In this document: in pieces, positions 33,470 through 43,923 of the stretch
Numbering within the stretch: the first letter of the stretch is position 1
How the letters are laid out: each line of letters opens with the position of its first letter
DNA from: Coniella vitis
Lineage: Eukaryota; Ascomycota; Sordariomycetes; Diaporthales; Schizoparmaceae
Reading direction: 5' to 3'
Length of the DNA stretch: 64,000 nucleotides
Assembly (NCBI GenBank): GCA_011317545.1
Contig: WUJK01000007.1
Span: 2,418,001 to 2,482,000, forward strand
The notes under the pieces: model-generated
What the model saw: the letters and a program-made list of their open reading frames with translations, nothing else
Database searches by the model: none
Told to the model about the DNA's origin: nothing
Translations under genes and position numbers: made by a program

Positions 33470-36400
33470 GGTGAAGCTTTGAGGCTTGTTGAAGCAAAGG
33501 CAAGATGGGTTTTTTTCTTCTCTTCGAGGAGCGGTCCAAGAGAGGCTGTGCTTTGTTGTCGTGTTGAAGAAGCGAAAGATGCTTGGCTCGAGGAACGCCA
33601 ACAACAACCCGCCTCATCGAGGAGATGCCATGCTCATTTATATCACTTTCCTCGTCTCTCCCCCCACCCCCCCTCACCACCACCACCACCACCACCACCA
33701 CATCTCATCACTCTCAGTGCTCGTCGAGACTTGCCCTTGAGCGTGCCTCAAGTTCTCCACACTCTGAACGATTGTAGCACTGGGGATTGCCATGTCATGC
33801 CAAGCCTCCGTCTCCGGCACATGGGCGAACATTATGCCATCGAACCAGGAGCCTCGCCTGAAGCTTTCACAGAGCAAACAGCCGCGTGATGTTGGGAGCT
33901 ATCTTGACGCGTGAGGGAGCAAATCCTGGTTTCTTGGCGCAGGTCGAACAAAATTGCTCTCTCGGCAGTACCCGAAGTATTGGGAGGCTCTCATTTTGGA
34001 CCGGGCTGGGTGGGGATAGTGGCGGCAGGAAAACGCAACGCCTAGGGGTGTTTCTGTTGGGCGCGCAAAACGTTCCCCCCAAGGGACGGATAGCACACTT
34101 TGCGTTATAGAGCAGCTTCGCGCCAGGGATTCGTGGAAGATCCTGAAGAGGTGGGGTGCCAAGCACCAAGGTTTCGCGGTTGGCGATGGAACTCTCCGTA
34201 ATTGGCGTTTGCGGTGCGGTACGGCTGTGGCCGCGTTTCCTAAAGAGATGGGCTGGGGCCAAGTTTGTCTGTCGTCGGGGCAGGGCAGCCAACAAACAAA
34301 AGAGCCAGGAACAAGAATGGCAAGTGGAAGGCACAGAGAAGAGGCAGACAGCTTGGGTCGCAACGAGGTGGATTGGAGGAAGACTATACGTCCGAAGAAT
34401 TTTGCGTCAATCGCATCGGGCCTCTCGTGTCTGGGCTAAAGGTGTCCATGGGTGGTGTACGGTTGGCCATTTCTGAGCACATATAGGAGGCTCGCATATA
34501 GTAGTATCGGGTTACACACGTCCTATTCTACCTGACTACTCGAGCACGCCATGTAACCCTTCACTTTCAGTGTGCCTGACGGCTGCTTGTAGGGCGGATA
34601 TCGCATCGGACTGGGCCACTTGTCCGATGTCCGAGTTGCAATCTTCGCTTCGTCCTTTTGTCCACTTGGGTGGTCCCAAGGGCGCAATTTCGAAGAATCC
34701 TGCAGAGTTCGTATATATATATATATACATGTGGAGAAGAAGGTTCCAGTCATGTCTGGTTTAGTGAGTGTGAGTATGACCGGGCAAACGGACAACTTGT
34801 CACGCCTCACGCCTCACGCCTCACGAGGGGGCGATGAAAGCAAAGAAGTTGAGGTTTGGAGGGTTACGTTACGTTCAAGGAAGAGCGGGCCGCTGGCTTC
34901 CAATGGGGCCCCAAGAGGTAAACAAGATAGCAGCTTGCTCTTCCTAATTAACAAGCTTGGGAGAATGTGCAGTCGTGGAATCGATATCCCACCGTGCCAA
35001 GTATACTCAGTCTTTTTTGCGGGAGAAAACACTCGGTAGTTGTGTGTTTTGTTTTGGAGGGCGCCATCTGTCCCCAGGTTTTACGGCACAAAGGTCCCCC
35101 AGGTTTCGAGTTTGTTGTTATCGTTATTGGCATCTCAGGCTGGTTTCCTTGCCATGACAATCATTGCCTGGAAGCTGGGGAGACTTGGATGCTGGGATTC
35201 TGCTGTGGCAGGTTAATGTACAAGTATTAGACGCGCAGGTAAGGGAGCGACGCATACGCACGGCACGCAGAGTCGTATTAAGCCTAAGTTTAAGCTTTTG
35301 ATTTCCGGCTCTGAAGCCATGTGCTCCGTCCGGTTGGGTGTCATTGTTTTCTCTAGCCGCTGCTGCTCAAACTTGCCGTTTCGATATAGCAACTGTTGCT
35401 GTGCGTGGTGGGGGGATAAAATGCGTTACGATTGGGGGATATTCAGAGACCTAAAGTGTTTTTATGCCTCACCCATGAACTGGGAGAGTCCTTTATAGTA
35501 TACACCAAAAAAAGTGTCATTTTTATCTTACTCTGGAACCTCTTCTGATACTTGCCAGCGAGATGTATCTTTGTCATTGTGGGGATTTTCGATGGTGGTT
35601 GTGATCGTGGACTTGGGTTTCTTTTGCATTTATTGAAGACTGAGCATAGCATAACTGCGTATTATACTGGGGCTTGCTTACACTCGTGGTGAGGATGTGT
35701 TCTCTCACATATATGGCAAGCGGCTGCAAAGCATTTCATACCATGATCAGGTGGGTGTTTAGACTCGAGCTTTCGAATGCAGATGTGGAAACGTAACTCG
35801 CTCCTTCGAGGACGGGATGGATGCCGAGGACGACTTCATAGTCGAGGGGCGTGTAGTCAAGCTATCCATAATTCAGACACGAAGAACAAGAGTTTGTTTA
35901 CGGGAGGCTCTTGCATGTTGACCGGTTGGACAGAGTCTTGGGAGGGCAGGTTTGCGGTCTCATATGTGCCCACCCACCTACTAAACAGACTGTGTTATTT
36001 TTGCACGAATGAGACACGAGCCGTGAGAGTTTGTTCAGTGAAGCAGGCCTTGGAGACTCGAGTGGGATTGGCTGCATGTGATATGCACATGGGCTATTAT
36101 CTATATATGTTTGCGTTCCTGGGTTGCGTCTGATTTGATCCGATTATATGGTCTGGTCTGGGTTAGAAGGAAGGCTTACTCAAGAAAGCTGTGATCTCTA
36201 CAAGATGTATTCTCAGGGTCACTGAATGTATACACTCCGATGTACTTTTAAATATACATAGTTGCTTGTATACCGAGTGAAGATCGGTGCAGTATCGCTG
36301 TTGTATCATCGCTCTGGCTTAACACTCCAAAAGCATGAGAAGACTAGTATAATGACTTTATAATGACTTTGTTATGCTTACGTATCTGGATGAAATGAAG

Positions 36401-36631
36401 TTGAGTGCAAAGGTGGAAGGATGAAAAGATGAAAAGATGAAAAGATGAAAAGATGAAAAGATGAAAAGATGAAAGATGAAAAGATGAAAAGAAAATAAGC
36501 AGACAGAACAACAGAACACTGCTCAACAGAAAACCTCACTTTTCATTTTTGGCATCGACATGATATATATATATATACACACAAAAAACATGACCTCAAG
36601 AGCCAGCCGAACCGGCTGCCCACCACTTGAC
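33470..36631. other. Long intergenic region
   Basis: About 3.2 kb with no supported gene. Contains simple repeats (CAC/CCA run near 33,677-33,702, CCTCACG tandem near 34,801-34,825, TA run near 34,713-34,727, GATGAAAA minisatellite near 36,420-36,492). Several 60-150 codon frames occur on both strands without domains. Confidence 0.5.
36419..36492. repeat. 8-bp GATGAAAA minisatellite
   Basis: About nine tandem copies of the 8-bp unit GATGAAAA, one copy shortened by a base, 140 bp downstream of the aldehyde dehydrogenase stop codon. Confidence 0.9.
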
Positions 36632-38200
36632 TTACAACTTTGCAAAGACAGTAGGCACGGCACCGCCCAATTCCACGAGCGTGCTCTTGTTCCTGACCCA
36701 CGCCTCGATGCCCCGTCTGCCATTCTCGACGCCCAGCCCGCTCGCCTTCCAGCCGCCCACGGCCATCTCGGCCGGCGACTCGCCCCAGGTATTGACCCAG
36801 GTGATGCCCGCGTGCAGCTGCGCCACGACCCTGTGGCAGAGCGTGATGTCCTTGCCAAACACGCCCGCCGCCAGCCCCAGCTCGGTCGCGTTGGCCCTCT
36901 GGACGGCCTCCTCGACCGAGTCGTACGGCAGGATGCACATGACGGGGCCAAAGATCTCCTCGGTGGCAATCGTCATGCTGTCCGTGCAGTCGGTGAAGAC
37001 GGTCGGCTGCACCCAGAAGCCGCGCCGCAGCGCCTGCGGCACGCGCGCCGCGACCGCGTTGTCGGCCGTCGTCCGCGTGTCGCCGCCGTACAGCACGCGC
37101 GCCTTGTCGGCCTCGATGCCGTGGCGGATGTAGCGGACGACCTTGTCGCGGTGCGCGGCGCTGCTGAGGGGCCCCAGGTTGGTGCGCGGGTCAAAGAGGT
37201 CGCCGGCGCGCACGTGGGCCATCTTGCGCACCAGGACGCGCTCAAAGTCGGCCTGGCGCGCGCGCGGCACAAAGACGCGCGTGCCGTTGGTGCACACCTG
37301 CCCGCTGCTGTAAAAGTTGGCCATCATGGCGCCGTCGACGGCGGCGTCGACGTCGCAGTCCGGGAGCACCACCAGCGGGCTCTTGCCGCCCAGCTCCATC
37401 GTCACGTACTTCAGGCCGCCGGCAGCGGCAGCAGCGACCTTTTTGCCCGTCGACACCTGGCCCGTAAAGCTCACCTTGGCAATGGCCGGGTGCGTCGCCA
37501 GCTGGGCGCCGACGTCGCCCGCGCCGTAGACGACGTTGAAGACGCCCGCGGGCACGCCGGCCTCGTGGAGGAGGGCGGCGAGGTACTGCGCGTGCAGAGG
37601 GGTGAACTCGCTCGGCTTGTAGACGAGCGTGTTGCCGGCGGCGAGGCAGGGGGCTGCTTTCCACAGCGCGATTTGGATGGGGTAGTTCCAGGCGCCGATG
37701 GCGGCGCACACGCCGAGGGGCTCCTTGGTGGTGAAGACCGAGGCGCCGCTTGCGCTTCCGCTGGCGGCGGCAGCAGCGGCTGTCGGGGCGCGCAGGTGGA
37801 AGGCCTCGCCGTTGAGGCCGCCCGAGGCCACCAAGGAGGCGTAGTACTCGAGGACGTCGGCGCCCGTGGCGATGTCGACGGTGGAGGTCTCCGAGTAGGG
37901 CTTGCCCGTGTCGAGGGTCTCGATGCGGGCGAGCTCGTCGTTGCGGGCGCGCAGGAGGGCCACGGCGCGGTGGAGGATGCGGCTGCGCTCGAGGGGCGCC
38001 GTGGCGGACCAGCCGGGGAAGGCGGCGGCGGCGCTGGCCACGGCGGCCTGGACGGTGGCCGGGGCCGATGTGTGGATGGTGGCGACGGGCTGGGCGGTCG
38101 ACGGGTCGATGGACTGGAACGTGCCGGTGCTGGCGGCGCTGGACTGCACCTTGCCGCTGTAGAAGGCGTGGCGGTCCTGCTGGCGGGCCGAGGGCGCCAT
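36632..38200 (-). CDS. Betaine aldehyde dehydrogenase-like NAD(P)+ aldehyde dehydrogenase
   Basis: Oxidises betaine aldehyde to glycine betaine. Intronless, 522 residues, ATG at 38,200. Aldehyde dehydrogenase landmarks: PLGVCAAIGAWNYPIQIALWKAAPCL cofactor-side segment (here from about residue 160), general-base Glu269 in MELGGKSP and nucleophile Cys303 in SGQVCTNGTRV, then EEIFGPVM near residue 415. The SGQVCTNGTRVFV context is characteristic of betaine aldehyde dehydrogenases. The protein ends in Ala-Lys-Leu, a type-1 peroxisomal targeting signal. Divergent from the choline oxidase gene about 2.1 kb away, which makes the next-upstream pathway enzyme. The GC content is very high. An Ala-rich insert (about 138-152) is unusual but does not break the fold. 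Confidence 0.9.
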   Translation of the reverse strand: MAPSARQQDRHAFYSGKVQSSAASTGTFQSIDPSTAQPVATIHTSAPATVQAAVASAAAAFPGWSATAPLERSRILHRAVALLRARNDELARIETLDTGKPYSETSTVDIATGADVLEYYASLVASGGLNGEAFHLRAPTAAAAAASGSASGASVFTTKEPLGVCAAIGAWNYPIQIALWKAAPCLAAGNTLVYKPSEFTPLHAQYLAALLHEAGVPAGVFNVVYGAGDVGAQLATHPAIAKVSFTGQVSTGKKVAAAAAGGLKYVTMELGGKSPLVVLPDCDVDAAVDGAMMANFYSSGQVCTNGTRVFVPRARQADFERVLVRKMAHVRAGDLFDPRTNLGPLSSAAHRDKVVRYIRHGIEADKARVLYGGDTRTTADNAVAARVPQALRRGFWVQPTVFTDCTDSMTIATEEIFGPVMCILPYDSVEEAVQRANATELGLAAGVFGKDITLCHRVVAQLHAGITWVNTWGESPAEMAVGGWKASGLGVENGRRGIEAWVRNKSTLVELGGAVPTVFAKL

Positions 38201-40294
38201 GGCTGAGCCGCGAGAGTGTTCTGGGTGGGTTTGTCTGAGGCTGATGCGCGGTTCGGCTCGACAGAGAGGCCGTTACTGATGCTGTGACGACGGCGCCAGC
38301 TCGCGTGGTTTGGGACTCTGGACAAGCAGGCGGCGGGACGCGGGCAGCTGATGATGGTGGGAATATCTTCTACACGACCAATGTGCCAACGCCGAGCGGT
38401 TTCCTGGGAATGGAGGCGCAGAACGGGCACAGCAACGATAAGGGCCTCGCGGTTGTCGTCGAATGCGGCAGTGATATGCACGACGGCCCCTGCTTGGTAC
38501 TATTATCCTCTACGACGATGTATAAGGTATGTTTGTGATTTGCTCAGACTGCTTCTTTCGAGAGGCCGCGAGAGAACAATTCTCACTCTCTACTTCTTCT
38601 ACCACGCTCGCTCGTGTCTCACCACCCTCCCCCAAGGTGTCTCTTGATTTATCCAGACCCCTCTGGCGAAAAGCTGCTCGTCAAGTCGTGTACTTCATAT
38701 AAGGCCAACTCTGTCTCCTCCACGAGTCAGTCCCGCTGCAAAGACCCCGTCCAAACACGCCATGCCGCCAACTTGACACGCTCCAATGTCCAACACCCCA
38801 CTGGGCTGCGTCCTGGGCATGACGTCAAGAGCGCAGGCCGCCGGGCAGACTGGAGTCTGTTGGGTTTGCGGGTGGATTCGTAGCGGGGGGCGTGGGGGAG
38901 GAAGAAAGAGAGGAAGAAAAAAAAAGAAAACAACAGCAGAGAAGACGGCCAAGGAGGCTCCCTCTTGGCGTGCGAGGAGGCGGTGGAGGGCCCGTTTCCT
39001 GTCAGTCTGTCAAGGTAAAGAGTTTTTCCTCTTGCTGCTTGTCCTTGTCTCGTCTCCCCTCGATCGGTTCCCTTTGCGTCGATGGGCTTTGAGAAAGTCG
39101 ATCTGGCGGGTCCGTGGTTGGCTCGGTAGGCCGAGTTCTTGTTACGTTATTGTTGACTTTTGCATACCGCCCTGTCTTTTTTTTTCTTCTTTTTTTCTTT
39201 TGGTTCCTGGCTTGTTTCTGGAGGGTTGTTGTAGTACACAGTGTCCCTTAAGGCATCAAGGAGATGTGAAGAGGAAAGCCTCGTGATGCTGTTCGTTCTG
39301 TAACAGTCCATGCGTGTCTTGTCTTGGATGGGGGTCTGCGTATCTTTAGAAGCCTCTTCTTCCATGCTGGCTTGACAAAACCTTCGTGGACAGTCCCGGT
39401 AAGCAGACTGGCGAATCAACTACTGCAACACACAGAGAACGCTCCGCCCGCCTCGGCACTCGGTTCGAGCAGCCTGAATCAGAAAGCGGCCCAGTGACCT
39501 CGCGTATATGCCGTGCCACCCACAGCTTGTTGTCTTGGTTGGTGTTTGCGTTGCAGCAGAGCCTCTCGACCTTTTTGTCTCTTGTCGATACGGAAAAAGA
39601 GGGACAAGAGTTGTTGTTGTTGTTGTTGTTGTTGTCACAAAGGACCAACGTGGCCCTGGAACCGCGGCCAGTTGTACAGACAAAGTGTGCAAGTATACAT
39701 TGTATACTCTGTATATTGCACCGGTTTGACCCACCTGCGCCTTGTCAATTAATTCCAGAAAAGCTCCAGCTGCCGCAGCACCGTTCATGCGCGGCCCAGG
39801 CCATCCAAAAAGGCGAAACACACCCAACGAGTCCTCGGTAAGTGGGAAAGGCGAGCATGACATGACTTGCGAACGACACTGTATAATATCCACGCAGGAT
39901 ATCTGCGAGATCCATAATAGCAGTATCCATCCAAGACCGGCACATCCCAGATAAGACGGGATGCTTCCCGTGGCCGTTCGGGGGAGAAAAGGGATTCATG
40001 CCGCCCCCAGGAGGCCAGCATAAATAATAAGATGCCGAACAAGGCCGCCGTCGTCCGTTTCTTTTGCCGCGATGGCTGCTGCTTATCATCATCACCACCA
40101 TCATCATCATCATCATCACCATCAACGGCTGTTCTCTCTTTTGATAGACCATCCCACATATACTTACCGCCTCTCTCTCTCTCTCTCTCCCTTTCAAGTG
40201 TCTGTGTGATCCAACCTCTTGACTGAGTCCTTGGCAAGCACACAAGCAGCCTCAATCTCCGTCTTTCCTCCTTGTTGCGAACACGACGACCAAG
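38201..40294. other. Shared upstream region of the betaine gene pair
   Basis: About 2.1 kb between divergently transcribed aldehyde dehydrogenase and choline oxidase genes. No supported gene. Contains a GTT microsatellite (about 39,611-39,637), CAT-type repeats (about 40,084-40,125) and a CT run (about 40,171-40,191) just before the choline oxidase ATG. Confidence 0.5.
39611..39637. repeat. GTT microsatellite
   Basis: Run of about nine GTT units in the region upstream of choline oxidase. Confidence 0.85.
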
Positions 40295-42427
40295 ATGACG
40301 ACCACGTACATCTCTCCCGCTGATGCCGACCGCTTCGACTATGTGGTTGTGGGCGGAGGCACGGCTGGCTGCGTGATTGGCGCGCGTCTGGCCGAGTATC
40401 TGCCGCACAAGCGCATCCTGCTCATCGAGGCCGGGCCCAGCGACTTTATGGACAACCGCGTGCTTGACCTGCGCCAATGGCTGGCCCTGCTCGGGGGTGA
40501 GCTCGACTATGACTATCCCACGACGGAGCAGCCCATGGGTACGTGTTTTCCTGCTGCTGTTTACTACGGAGAAGGAGGGCGAGAAAGGTGAAGCCGCCGA
40601 GTCCTGCACAGCGAGCGAGTGTCTGTCTGTCTGTCTGTCTGGCTGTCTGTCCAGGGCTCGGGCTCGTTCTCTTCCTTCTCCTTCTCCTTCAACAACAACC
40701 CCCCAAGCTCACCCCCCCCCTTTGCTCTAGGCAACTCGCACATCCGCCACTCGCGCGCCAAGGTGCTGGGCGGCTGCTCGTCGCACAACACGCTCATCTC
40801 CTTCCGGCCGTTCGAGTACGACCTCAAGATCTGGGAGTCGCTCGGCGCCACGGGCTGGACCTTCCCCGACTTCATGCGCCTCATGGACAAGCTGCGCAAC
40901 ACGGTGCAGCCGGTGCACGCGCGCCACCGCAACCAGCTGTGCAAGGACTGGGTGCTGGCGTGCAGCGACGCCATGAACATCCCCGTGATCCCCAACTACA
41001 ACGAGGAGATCACCAAGACGGGCGCGCTGACGCAGGGCGTCGGCTTCTTCAACGTCGCGTACAACCCCGACGACCACAAGCGCTCGTCGGCGTCGGTCGC
41101 CTACGTGCACCCCATCCTGCGCGGCGAGGAGGCGCGCCCCAACCTGACCATCCTCACCAACGCCTGGGTCTCGCGCGTCAACGTGCACAACGACGCCGTC
41201 ACGGGCGTCAACGTCACCCTGCGCGACGGCTCCCGCCGCACCGTCCGCGCCCGCGCCGAGACCATCCTGGCCGCCGGCGCCGTCGACACCCCGCGCCTGC
41301 TGCTGCTGTCGGGGCTCGGCCCCAAGGACCAGCTGGCCCAGCTGCACATCCCCGTCATCAAGGACATCCCCGGCGTCGGCGAGAACCTGCAGGACCACCC
41401 CGAGAGCATCATCATCTGGGAGCTCAACAAGCCCGTGCCGCAGGGCCAGACGACCATGGACTCGGACGCCGGCATCTTCCTGCGCAGAGAGAAGCCGAAT
41501 GCCGCCGCCTACAAGCAGCCTGCCAACCCGCTGGCGCTGCCGGACGGCGAGATTGCGGATGTGATGATGCACTGGTGAGTTTTTGCCTCTGTTTTTTTGG
41601 TTTGGTTTGGTTTGGTTCCCAAAAAGCCCACCCATGGGATGTATGAAGAAAGAAGAAAAGAAAAGAAAAAAGAAAAAGAAATAAAGAAAAAAGAAAACGA
41701 AATAATAAAAAAAAAAAGAGAGGGAGAGAGAGAGAGAGGGAGAGGGAACCCTAACCCCCCTTGGAACCCTAACCCCCCCCTGACCACCCAACCCCCCCCC
41801 CCCCAAAATCCAACCAAAAAAAAGACCACGCAACTGATCCCACGAACCACCTCCAGCTACCAAATCCCCTTCACCTACAACACCGAACGCCTCGGCTACG
41901 AAAAGATCCCCGACGGCTACGCCTTCTGCATGACGCCCAACATCCCCCGCCCCCGCTCGCGCGGCCGCCTGTACCTCACCTCGGCCGACCCCGAGGTCAA
42001 GCCCGCGCTCGACTTTGGCTACTTCACCGACCCCGAGGGCTACGACGCCGCGACGCTCGTCTACGGCATCAAGGCCGCGCGCCAGATCGCCGCGACGGCG
42101 CCCTTCAAGGACTGGATCAAGCGCGAGGTCGCGCCCGGCCCGCAGGTGCAGTCCGACGCGGACCTCAGCCACTACGCCCGCAAGGTCGCCCACACCGTCT
42201 ACCACCCGGCGGGCACCACGCGCATGGGCGACGTCGCGCGCGACGAGCTGGCCGTCGTCGACAGCCAGCTGCGCGTGCGCGGGCTCCGCAAGGTGCGCAT
42301 TGCCGACGCCGGCGTCTTCCCCACGATCCCGACCATCAACCCCATGTTGACGGTGCTGGGTGTCGCCGAGAAGGCGGCCGAGATGATTGCTGCCGAGGCT
42401 GGCTGGTCGCAAAACGCCAGGCTGTAA
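40295..42427 (+). CDS. Choline oxidase (GMC oxidoreductase)
   Basis: FAD enzyme oxidising choline to betaine aldehyde, releasing H2O2. Three exons: 40,295-40,538, 40,731-41,574 and 41,857-42,427, giving 552 residues. FAD-binding Rossmann motif VVVGGGTAGCVIGARL near residue 20; His100 in the GGCSSHN motif is at the position of the flavin-linked His of bacterial choline oxidase; the active-site pair is His479 (YHPAGTTRMG) and Asn524 (PTINPMLT). The HSRAKVLGGCSSHN context favours choline oxidase over other GMC enzymes. The C-terminus is Ala-Arg-Leu, a PTS1-type peroxisomal signal. Intron 1 (192 bp) holds CT and C runs; intron 2 (282 bp) is purine-rich with CCCTAACCCC motifs. Paired with the divergent aldehyde dehydrogenase gene at 36,632-38,200. 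Confidence 0.92.
41744..41806. repeat. CCCTAACCCC-type low-complexity tract in intron
   Basis: Within intron 2 of the choline oxidase gene: two AACCCTAACCCC-like units followed by C-rich sequence. Resembles fungal telomere repeat units but is only a short interstitial tract, preceded by GA-rich low complexity. Confidence 0.6.
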
Positions 42428-43167
42428 GATGATCAGTTGGCTGTTTGTTTTCATGTTTGGAGAGAGAGAGAGAGTGTGTGTGTTTTCAAGCACAATGTGG
42501 CCAAAAGCAAGGCGTCCTTGTTCTTTCTTGCTTTTTTTTCTTTTCTTTCTTCCCCTTCTGTATATCCCTCAAACACTTTATAGAGCGGTCACGAACCAGA
42601 ATTACAATGATACCAAGTTTGAAAGAGAGCTGCTGCTGCTGTTGCCATTCCTTGTCCCTGAACTGGAACCACTCCGTCGTCTTGGAAAGCATTATCGCGA
42701 TATTGCACATATTTTTTAAATCACAGTTGGAATTGCAGTCAGCGTTGAGCAGAGAAAGCTCAGTTTGTTTTCTCACGGTGCAAAAGCGGCACCCGGGGCT
42801 TTGTGAAAAACGGTATCAATCATCCATCTACCTAACGACTCCCTCCTCTTATCTACAGTCCTCACTCGGCACAAATCACCTGCTCTATAGAACATAATCC
42901 CTCGTTCAAACCAATTCGTCGTCACCCAGAAACCCGAAACACTGCCAAAGCAACACATAAAGAGTCTGCAAAAAAAAAGAAAGAAAGAGTCGAATCGAAG
43001 AATGGGACACACACTTTGACAAAAGAAAGAGGAAAAAAAAAAGATTGTGAAAAAAGTCTTAAAATCCCTCCGTTCATCCCAACCACATGAAACCCTTCCC
43101 CAAAGCCTTCAAAAACCAAAATAAATCCTTCCTCCAACCGCCCCCTTGTACCAAACAGAAACAAGCT
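42428..43167. other. Intergenic region
   Basis: Convergent 3' ends of choline oxidase and the repeat protein gene. No supported gene. Confidence 0.45.
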
Positions 43168-43923
43168 TCAAGCAGCTTCATCACCACCAGAAACAATCAC
43201 AACCACACCCCCAGGAACCGCATGCCCAAGCGGCACCGGAACGCCCGAGGGCACTCCAGACGGACGCCCCGAGGGCACAGGCCCAACACTCGAGCCGGTC
43301 GGCCGCGAGCGAGGAGGCCCGCCAGGGACCCAGCCTGTGGGAGCAATCGGCGGCGGCGGCGGCGGGCCCGTTGGTGCTGGCGGTACAGACGCCGAAGCGC
43401 TGAGTGTGGCTGTGGCTGTAAACGTGGGCTCGATGCGGTCTTTGCCATGCGCAGCACGGGGGATGCCTGGGAGGAGCCCTGTTGGCAAAGGGCCTAGGTG
43501 CGGCAAGTCTTGGTCGTCGCGCTTGGGAAGCCCTAGCAGACCAGTGGGCAGAGGCAAGTGTGGGAACTGCTCGTTTCTGGGACTCCCAGGCAGGCCGCTA
43601 GGCAAAGGAAGATGGGGGAAGTCCTCGTTCCTCGGAATCATACCAGGCAAGCCGGTAGGCAGAGGCAGGTGAGGCAAGCCCTCGTCCCGCTTCTTCCTCT
43701 CCTCCTCTCCTGTCTCCCCGCGCGGGATCCCGGGGAACCCCGTAGGCAGCGCAGGAGGGTGCGGAATATCGAGGTGCGCACCAGTGGGCAGAGGGATGCC
43801 GGTTGCCGTGATGCTCAAGGTGAAGCTGAGGCTGGAGGGGAGCAACGTGGGCACCATGACAGGTGCGGCAGAGCATTCTTGCGCTACCAGAGCAGCAAGG
43901 AGAAGGAGAGCGTTGCGAGACAT
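43168..43923 (-). CDS. Secreted proline-rich tandem-repeat protein, possible kexin-processed precursor
   Basis: Intronless, 251 residues, ATG at 43,923. Signal peptide at residues 1-19 (NALLLLAALVAQECSA). The middle (about 52-156) contains five imperfect repeats of 17-20 residues with the core PHLPLPTGLPG and a basic end (PR or KR): about 52-68, 81-98, 100-116, 118-135 and 137-156. Dibasic sites occur at Lys77-Lys-Arg79 and Lys134-Arg135, the type cleaved by Kex2. The C-terminal third is Pro/Gly/Ser/Thr-rich (GPPPPPP, SGRPSGVPSGVPVP). I do not recognise a family. It could be a secreted peptide precursor or a cell-wall structural protein. No RiPP-modifying enzyme gene is visible next to it. 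Confidence 0.75.
   Translation of the reverse strand: MSRNALLLLAALVAQECSAAPVMVPTLLPSSLSFTLSITATGIPLPTGAHLDIPHPPALPTGFPGIPRGETGEEERKKRDEGLPHLPLPTGLPGMIPRNEDFPHLPLPSGLPGSPRNEQFPHLPLPTGLLGLPKRDDQDLPHLGPLPTGLLPGIPRAAHGKDRIEPTFTATATLSASASVPPAPTGPPPPPPIAPTGWVPGGPPRSRPTGSSVGPVPSGRPSGVPSGVPVPLGHAVPGGVVVIVSGGDEAA

Noticed and set aside
36560..38206. 548-codon open frame on the plus strand
   Set aside because: It lies antisense to the aldehyde dehydrogenase; it is a GC-rich shadow frame with Arg/Gly/Ala/Val-biased composition and no domain.
40727..42493. 588-codon open frame on the minus strand
   Set aside because: Antisense shadow of choline oxidase running through both exons and a low-complexity intron; no homology.
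43168..43923. Classical alpha-pheromone precursor or ustiloxin-type RiPP
   Set aside because: The repeats lack the Trp/Cys alpha-factor-like core and the Tyr-containing dikaritin core, and no modifying enzyme gene lies alongside, so only a general kexin-processed precursor is suggested.
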